From assembly GCA_021850955.1 (NCBI GenBank), contig JAJZKH010000005.1, forward strand, positions 1 to 17,604: a stretch of 17,604 bases of DNA, in the 5' to 3' direction. This DNA comes from Microcaldota archaeon (GTDB lineage Archaea; Micrarchaeota; Micrarchaeia; Micrarchaeales; CABMGC01). Numbering within the stretch: position 1 is the first letter of the stretch; every line of letters starts with the position of its first letter. This document shows positions 13,363 through 17,604 of the stretch, piece after piece. The translations under genes were made by a program, and so were the position numbers. The notes beneath the pieces were generated by a model. The model had not been told where the DNA came from, did not search any database, and saw only the letters and a list, made by a program, of their open reading frames with translations.

Positions 13363-14286
13363 ATGCAAAAATTAAATATTTTAGTAAATAATCCAGAATA
13401 CTTCGACAAAGATGCAATGAAAATACTTAATGGCATTGGAAATGTAACTGCAAAAAACATGAGTAACGAAGAACTTTTGAAAAAAATTCACATTTTTGAC
13501 ATACTAGTTATACGAGTAGATACAAAAGTTACAAAGAAGATACTAGATAAAGCAATTAATCTAAAGTTAATAGGTTCAGCAACAACTGGGCTTAATCATA
13601 TCGATATAGAGTATGCAAAAAAGAAAAAGATAAAGGTATTAAATCTTCATGGTGCACATACTCTTCCAACAGCACAACACACTATTGCTTTAATGCTAGC
13701 TCTTTCACGTAATATTCCCTGGGCATTTGAAAATCTTAAAAATGGTAAATGGGAAAGGTACAAGTTTATAGGTACTCAATTAAATGGAAAAACTCTCGGA
13801 ATAATAGGTCTTGGAAGAATAGGTTCACAGGTTGCAGAGTATGCAAAAGCATTTGATATGAAAGTAATAGCCTATGATCCATTTATCAAAAAAAACTCAG
13901 TTCCTTTAGTTTCATTAAACACTCTTTTAAAAACATCTGATATAATATCGCTACATCCTATGCTTACTACTTCATCAAGAAACATGTTGCAATTAAAACA
14001 GTTTAAGCTAATGAAAAAAACAGCACTTCTAATAAATACCTCAAGAGGCGAGGTTATAAACACAAATGATCTTTTTGTAGCTTTGAAAAAACATATAATA
14101 TCCGGTGCAGCGTTGGATGTTTTTCCAGAAGAACCATTTCTTAAAAAAGGAAATAGGTTCGTAAATTACGCATTAAAAAATAAAAATCTTATAATGACTC
14201 CACATATAGGCGCTTCAACAAGAGAAGCCATACATATCGTTGGAGTTGAGATAGCAAACAAAATTAAAAAAGAATTAAAGTCTTAA
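13363..14286 (+). CDS. NAD-dependent D-2-hydroxyacid dehydrogenase (SerA-like, no ACT domain)
   Basis: It interconverts a 2-oxoacid and a D-2-hydroxyacid. The Rossmann site GKTLGIIGLGRIGSQVAEYA (142-161) ends its second strand in YDP, with D172 favouring NAD over NADP. Catalytic residues are R228 (INTSRGEVIN), E257 (LDVFPEEP) and H281 (MTPHIGAST). At 307 residues it lacks the regulatory ACT domain of full-length SerA. Substrate cannot be read from sequence: 3-phosphoglycerate is the usual guess, but being last in a cluster with a ComA/HSA32 protein raises the possibility of a product of that enzyme as substrate. The sulfolactate dehydrogenase ComC belongs to a different family, so it is not the classical coenzyme M enzyme. 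The cluster ends here; the next gene has its own leader. Confidence 0.9.
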   Translation: MQKLNILVNNPEYFDKDAMKILNGIGNVTAKNMSNEELLKKIHIFDILVIRVDTKVTKKILDKAINLKLIGSATTGLNHIDIEYAKKKKIKVLNLHGAHTLPTAQHTIALMLALSRNIPWAFENLKNGKWERYKFIGTQLNGKTLGIIGLGRIGSQVAEYAKAFDMKVIAYDPFIKKNSVPLVSLNTLLKTSDIISLHPMLTTSSRNMLQLKQFKLMKKTALLINTSRGEVINTNDLFVALKKHIISGAALDVFPEEPFLKKGNRFVNYALKNKNLIMTPHIGASTREAIHIVGVEIANKIKKELKS

Positions 14287-14306
14287 TAACTAATAAAAAC
14301 AAGTTA

Positions 14307-14316
14307 TTTAATATAT
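14307..14316 (+). promoter_or_regulatory. TATA-like box of the small membrane protein gene
   Basis: ATTTAATATA lies about 30-40 nt before the ATG at 14346. With the 59-bp gap after the dehydrogenase, it suggests the membrane protein is transcribed separately from the metabolic cluster. Confidence 0.4.
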
Positions 14317-14345
14317 TGCTAATTAATATTATTCAGTGTGATAAG

Positions 14346-14693
14346 ATGGCTTATAAAGGAGACATATTGATTGTTTTAGGTGTTTTATTAATTGTAATAG
14401 CTTTTTTCATGGGTTATGGTTTATATAACTCTGCAAGTAAGTCTTCACTACTGCAAACATCAAATAAAATATCTGGAAATAATATTACTAACTCTTTCAA
14501 TACTTTAGCAACTAACATATCAAATGTATTATCTGGTCCGATTTACGAAATAATACAAATAATAATATTATTTTTATTTGCAAGTATTGGTTATAAAATA
14601 GCTGATTTAGGTATAAGATTAAACTCTGTAATTGAGATAGAAGAACAAATAGAAGAAAAACCAAAAAATAAGAAGTATTCTTATAAAAATTAA
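14346..14693 (+). CDS. Small two-helix membrane protein, function unknown
   Basis: The 115-residue protein has hydrophobic helices at about 7-27 (ILIVLGVLLIVIAFFMGYGL) and 67-90 (YEIIQIIILFLFASIGYKIA). They are joined by a polar Asn/Ser/Thr loop with two N-glycosylation sequons (NIT, NIS), and the tail is highly charged (EIEEQIEEKPKNKK). A hairpin topology with loop outside and both ends in the cytoplasm is likely. I chose the ATG at 14346 because GTGAT precedes it; an earlier ATG at 14316 would fall in the TATA-like string. I recognise no family. Confidence 0.7.
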   Translation: MAYKGDILIVLGVLLIVIAFFMGYGLYNSASKSSLLQTSNKISGNNITNSFNTLATNISNVLSGPIYEIIQIIILFLFASIGYKIADLGIRLNSVIEIEEQIEEKPKNKKYSYKN

Positions 14694-14721
14694 AAATAAA
14701 AAGAAATAATAGAAAAACTAA

Positions 14722-15279
14722 TTAACAACAAGCTTGTCTGTTTTCAGAAAAATCAAATGTAGTTTCTGAAGTTACTTTACAAACACCTAAAGGTTGTACA
14801 TTTACAACATCAAACTCAATGTTAACTCCTAAGACTGGCATGCTTATCTTATCGCCTTCTATAACTCCTTTGTTTACTAATCTTTGTCTAAAGTATGTTT
14901 GCCAATCTATCGGTACTGGTATTGTATGCGGTATCTTTCCTTTTGGCCTTACAATTACTTCATTTGCATTGAAAACCTGTGGTTTTGTTAATGTTATTTC
15001 TTCACCTAATATTATTCCTAATTGATCTCTAGTTCTTTTATCTAATCTTACATAATTAGATTTTGAGTCCTTGTTGTAACCCTCTATTACAGTTGCAACT
15101 GTCTTTTTACCACTAAAACTTAACTCTATTATATCTCCTGGAAGTACCTTTAGTTTTTTCTGAATAGTTTTTGTTAAAGGAACAACACCTAAATTGTTAT
15201 CTCTGTACATTCCATCTGCAACAATTGCAGAAAATTCTTCCACAATATTCTTTTTAATTTTTTTATCTGGTCTTGCCAT
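14722..15279 (-). CDS. Stand-alone VAT/Cdc48 N-domain (double-psi barrel plus CDC48_2), no AAA ATPase
   Basis: The 185 residues correspond to the N-terminal substrate- and adaptor-binding region of the archaeal unfoldase VAT (Cdc48/p97), with no Walker A or B motif anywhere. Residues about 16-100 form the double-psi beta-barrel, with the typical NYVRLDKRTRDQLGIILGEE (75-94); residues about 110-178 match the second subdomain, with YFRQRLVNKGVIEGDKISM (129-147) and FDVVNVQPLGVCKVTSETTF (156-175). The frame is complete: a strong GGTGA lies 6 nt before the ATG and a stop follows an unusual Cys-Cys C-terminus. It is divergent from the CCA-adding enzyme. It is not a truncated AAA gene, as no ATPase-like sequence follows in any frame. 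A free adaptor or substrate-recruiting subunit for the VAT ATPase or proteasome is a reasonable inference. Confidence 0.87.
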   Translation of the reverse strand: MARPDKKIKKNIVEEFSAIVADGMYRDNNLGVVPLTKTIQKKLKVLPGDIIELSFSGKKTVATVIEGYNKDSKSNYVRLDKRTRDQLGIILGEEITLTKPQVFNANEVIVRPKGKIPHTIPVPIDWQTYFRQRLVNKGVIEGDKISMPVLGVNIEFDVVNVQPLGVCKVTSETTFDFSENRQACC

Positions 15280-15308
15280 TCTCTCACCGCTATAAAATGA
15301 CTATTAAA

Positions 15309-15315
15309 ATATAAA
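15309..15315 (-). promoter_or_regulatory. TATA box of the VAT-N-like gene
   Basis: In the minus sense, TTTATAT lies 30-36 nt before the start at 15279, leaving a short leader that carries GGTGA. Confidence 0.5.
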
Positions 15316-15334
15316 TACTATGTCTAATTGTTAG

Positions 15335-15345
15335 TATATTTAAGG
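15335..15345 (+). promoter_or_regulatory. Possible TATA box of the CCA-adding enzyme gene
   Basis: TATATTTAAGG lies 50-60 nt before the ATG at 15395 and resembles the box before gltA. It would leave a leader of about 25 nt; a closer T-rich string at 15358-15368 is the alternative. Confidence 0.35.
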
Positions 15346-15394
15346 TATTTGCGAGTGGTTTTTATTTGTTTACTTTTAATAGGTATATGTTTAG

Positions 15395-16768
15395 ATGTCA
15401 AATAAAACTGTCATAGATGGTATTTTAAAACATGTATTAAAGGAGATAAAGCCCTCTAATAAAGAGTACAAAGATACTATAGTTAAAATAAATTTGATTA
15501 TATCTTCTTTAAAAGAAATAGTTCCAAAAGATGTTGAAATAACAGTTACTGGTTCAGTTTCAAGAGGCACAAACTTAAAAGGAAACTCTGATATTGATAT
15601 ATTCTTACTTTTTAAAACCGGAACAACAAAAGATTATTTAGAAAGAGTGGGTTTAAAGTATGGAAAAGCTCTTGTAAAAAATAAATCCGATTCGTATGAA
15701 ATAAAATATGCTGAACATCCTTATGTGAGGGTTTTTCTAAAATCCTTAAATATAAAAGCAGACATAGTTCCTGCATTGAAAATTCAAAGTGCCGAACAGC
15801 TCGCAACAGCTGTAGATAGAACACCTTTACATACAACCTTCATAAATGAAAAGCTAAAAGAAAAGCAAAAAGATGAAGTACGTTTGTTAAAGTACTTTTT
15901 AAAAAATCATTTTTTATATGGTGCAGAAACAAAAACATCAGGGTTTTCTGGTTATTTATGTGAGGTACTCATATATAACTTTGGAACATTTTTAAATGTT
16001 TTAAAGTGGGGCTCTGCATTATCTGATAAAATAATCATTTCTCCTGGAAACAATGAAACTCTGAACCACAACGAGTTAATTAAAAAATTTAACTCTGAGT
16101 TCATAATTGTAGACCCAATTGATAAAGAAAGAAATGTTGCAGCAGTTCTATCAAAAGAATCAATATCTCGTTTTATATTAATATCAAGAAAGTTCTTAGA
16201 AAGTCCATCATTAGATTATTTTTATGGTATGAAATACTCTGATACAAAGTTAAAAAGTTACTTAAAAACATTTATTCAAAAAAGTGAGTTAGATTTATTT
16301 TATTTAATTACAAAAGTTCCTGATAAAAGTGAAGAAATAATCTGGCCACAACTTAAAAAATCATCTACGATAATTGAAGAGTACTTGAAAAAGAATGAGT
16401 TTGAGGTTTACACCTCATTACAATTTATTACAAATGGAAATGGAGTTATAGCAATTTTGGCACCAAAACAAGAAAAGAAAAGTAGATTGTTTAAAGGACC
16501 TGAAACAAATAATAAAAAAGGAACAGAACAGTTTATGCAGTCTCATTCAAAGAGTCTTGGATTTACATTTATAGATTCAAGAATCTACTCATTAGATTAT
16601 GTTTATTATAAAAATATTCTTGAAGCATTAAATGCAATAAAAAAGAATAAACAATTATCTTTACATAAAGACATTGATTTATCAAATGCAAAAATATCAA
16701 AAAATAATTTTTCTAGTAAAATTGACAATGAACTAGCTTATGAGTTAATGAAGAAATTTTACATATGA
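15395..16768 (+). CDS. cca: CCA-adding enzyme, archaeal class I tRNA nucleotidyltransferase
   Basis: It adds or repairs the 3' CCA of tRNAs using CTP and ATP without a nucleic-acid template. The nucleotidyltransferase core is TVTGSVSRGTNLKGNSDIDI (50-69), with G53-S54 and metal aspartates D66 and D68; the third carboxylate is D123 in IKADIVPAL. The following helical region has the class I layout (DEVRLLKYFLKNHFLYGAETKTSGFSGYLCEVL, 154-186, read in part) and a C-terminal body and tail domain reaching residue 457, close to the archaeal norm of about 440-460. It fits the tRNA in this window, whose gene does not encode CCA. It is followed after 16 bp by the polymerase X gene on the same strand, so the two may be co-transcribed. 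Confidence 0.94.
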   Translation: MSNKTVIDGILKHVLKEIKPSNKEYKDTIVKINLIISSLKEIVPKDVEITVTGSVSRGTNLKGNSDIDIFLLFKTGTTKDYLERVGLKYGKALVKNKSDSYEIKYAEHPYVRVFLKSLNIKADIVPALKIQSAEQLATAVDRTPLHTTFINEKLKEKQKDEVRLLKYFLKNHFLYGAETKTSGFSGYLCEVLIYNFGTFLNVLKWGSALSDKIIISPGNNETLNHNELIKKFNSEFIIVDPIDKERNVAAVLSKESISRFILISRKFLESPSLDYFYGMKYSDTKLKSYLKTFIQKSELDLFYLITKVPDKSEEIIWPQLKKSSTIIEEYLKKNEFEVYTSLQFITNGNGVIAILAPKQEKKSRLFKGPETNNKKGTEQFMQSHSKSLGFTFIDSRIYSLDYVYYKNILEALNAIKKNKQLSLHKDIDLSNAKISKNNFSSKIDNELAYELMKKFYI

Positions 16769-16784
16769 TTTTTGTTGATATTAA

Positions 16785-17604
16785 ATGAACAATCAAAAAA
16801 TTGCAGAGATTTTTAATGAAATTGCAAGCATGCTTGAGTTATCAAAAACCTCTAACATTTTTGAGATAAGGGCTTACAAAAAAGCAGCACTTACTATTGA
16901 ATCTTTACCAGAAGATGTATCCGATATAATTGAAAAAAATGGCATTGAAGGTTTAACAGAACTTAATGGCATAGGAAAGGCACTTGCAGAAAAGATAAAC
17001 GAGTTTGTCAAAACTGGAAAAATTAAAAAATATCAAGAACTAAAGAAAAAATATCCTATTGATTTTAAAAATCTAACAAGAATACAAGGTTTGGGCCCAA
17101 AGCGTATTTATGCTCTTTATAAAAATTTAAAAGTTAGTAATGTAGAAGACCTAAAAAAAGTAATCGATGAAAAAAAGATAAGATCACTTCCCGGCTTCGG
17201 TCAAAAGAGTGAAGAGGAGTTGGAAAAAGGCCTAAAACTTCTTGAGTCATCAAAAGGTAGAATACTTCTCGGTAAAGCACTTCCTGAAGCTGAGTTAATA
17301 ATTAAACAATTAAAAGATTCTGGACTTGTTGAAAAGGTAGTACTTGCAGGTTCAACTAGAAGAATGAAGGAAACTGTCGGAGATTTGGATATTCTTGTAA
17401 TTTCAAATATTCCAGAAAAAGTTATGGAGTTTGTTACTAAATTATCTGAAGTAGAAAATACTATAGTCATAGGTCCTACAAAAACAACTGTTTGGCTTAA
17501 GATAGGAATAAGTTGTGATATTCGTGTTGTTTCAAAAGAAAGTTTTGGTGCAGCACAGCAGTACTTCATAGGAAGTAAGGATCATAATGTAAAGCCCATA
17601 CTCA
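16785..17604 (+). CDS. polX: Family X DNA polymerase (PolX), N-terminal 273 residues; 3' end outside window
   Basis: PolX enzymes fill short gaps in base-excision and other DNA repair. The frame from the ATG at 16785 stays open to the window edge. Residues 1-40 are the 8-kDa-type helical region (RAYKKAALTIESLP). Helix-hairpin-helix DNA-binding motifs follow: LNGIGKALAEKI (60-71), IQGLGPKRIYAL (100-111) and LPGFGQKSEEEL (135-146). The palm begins with AGSTRRMKETVGDLDIL (188-204), which gives GS189-190 and D200/D202; D245 in ISCDIRVV is the third metal aspartate. FGAAQQYFIGSKDHN (254-268) is the family's next motif. Bacterial relatives of this type continue into a PHP exonuclease domain (about 570 residues); whether this one does cannot be seen. 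It lies 16 bp after cca with no clear ribosome binding site. Confidence 0.92.
   Translation, partial: MNNQKIAEIFNEIASMLELSKTSNIFEIRAYKKAALTIESLPEDVSDIIEKNGIEGLTELNGIGKALAEKINEFVKTGKIKKYQELKKKYPIDFKNLTRIQGLGPKRIYALYKNLKVSNVEDLKKVIDEKKIRSLPGFGQKSEEELEKGLKLLESSKGRILLGKALPEAELIIKQLKDSGLVEKVVLAGSTRRMKETVGDLDILVISNIPEKVMEFVTKLSEVENTIVIGPTKTTVWLKIGISCDIRVVSKESFGAAQQYFIGSKDHNVKPIL

Noticed and set aside
11073..14286. A classical coenzyme M pathway
   Set aside because: The ComA relative lacks the expected N-terminal DKG, the dehydrogenase is not the ComC family, and ComB and ComDE are absent from the window.
14722..15279. Truncated AAA ATPase pseudogene
   Set aside because: The sequence 3' of its stop (14346-14721) is a membrane protein gene on the opposite strand, with no trace of an AAA domain, and both ends of the short gene look intact.

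Overview
The window is AT-rich DNA (roughly 30% G+C by eye) from an archaeon. Five things point there: a class I (archaeal-type) CCA-adding enzyme, a VAT/Cdc48-type N-domain, a tRNA intron with a clean bulge-helix-bulge splice structure, TATA-like boxes about 25-40 nt upstream of starts, and large secreted Ser/Thr-rich proteins. The short genes, low G+C, H. pylori-type malate:quinone oxidoreductase and a family X DNA polymerase would suit a small-genome ARMAN/DPANN archaeon (Micrarchaeota or Parvarchaeota). That placement is inference; no rRNA is present to test it.

Layout. Positions 1-3313 (minus) hold most of a giant surface protein, with its C-terminus outside the window. Positions 3437-4192 (minus) hold an alpha-helical repeat protein made of seven 34-residue units. 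Positions 4313-4733 (minus) hold a PhnB-like VOC gene broken by two single-base frameshifts, both at homopolymers. Positions 4807-5943 form an accessory patch: a degenerate tRNA-like element, a toxin-antitoxin pair (RHH antitoxin and PIN toxin, richer in G+C than its surroundings) with a palindromic operator, and an intron-containing tRNA-Ala(CGC). The 3' end of that tRNA is repeated at the far side of the patch (21 of 23 bases identical).

The metabolic core is mqo (5976-7331, minus) divergent from a tight six-gene plus-strand cluster (7479-14286): citrate synthase, isocitrate dehydrogenase, a MmgE/PrpD-family dehydratase, a ComA/HSA32-family TIM-barrel protein, an unidentified 470-residue protein and a D-2-hydroxyacid dehydrogenase. 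The first three are each separated by 4 bp, as is the ComA/HSA32 gene, so they are probably co-transcribed and translationally coupled. With Mqo they spell malate -> oxaloacetate -> citrate -> isocitrate -> 2-oxoglutarate, with PrpD in the place of aconitase. The three trailing genes have no known joint pathway and are the best candidate for an undescribed system.

The right end is information processing: a small two-helix membrane protein (14346-14693), a stand-alone VAT/Cdc48 N-domain with no ATPase (14722-15279, minus), the CCA-adding enzyme (15395-16768), and the N-terminal part of a family X DNA polymerase running off the right edge (16785-17604).
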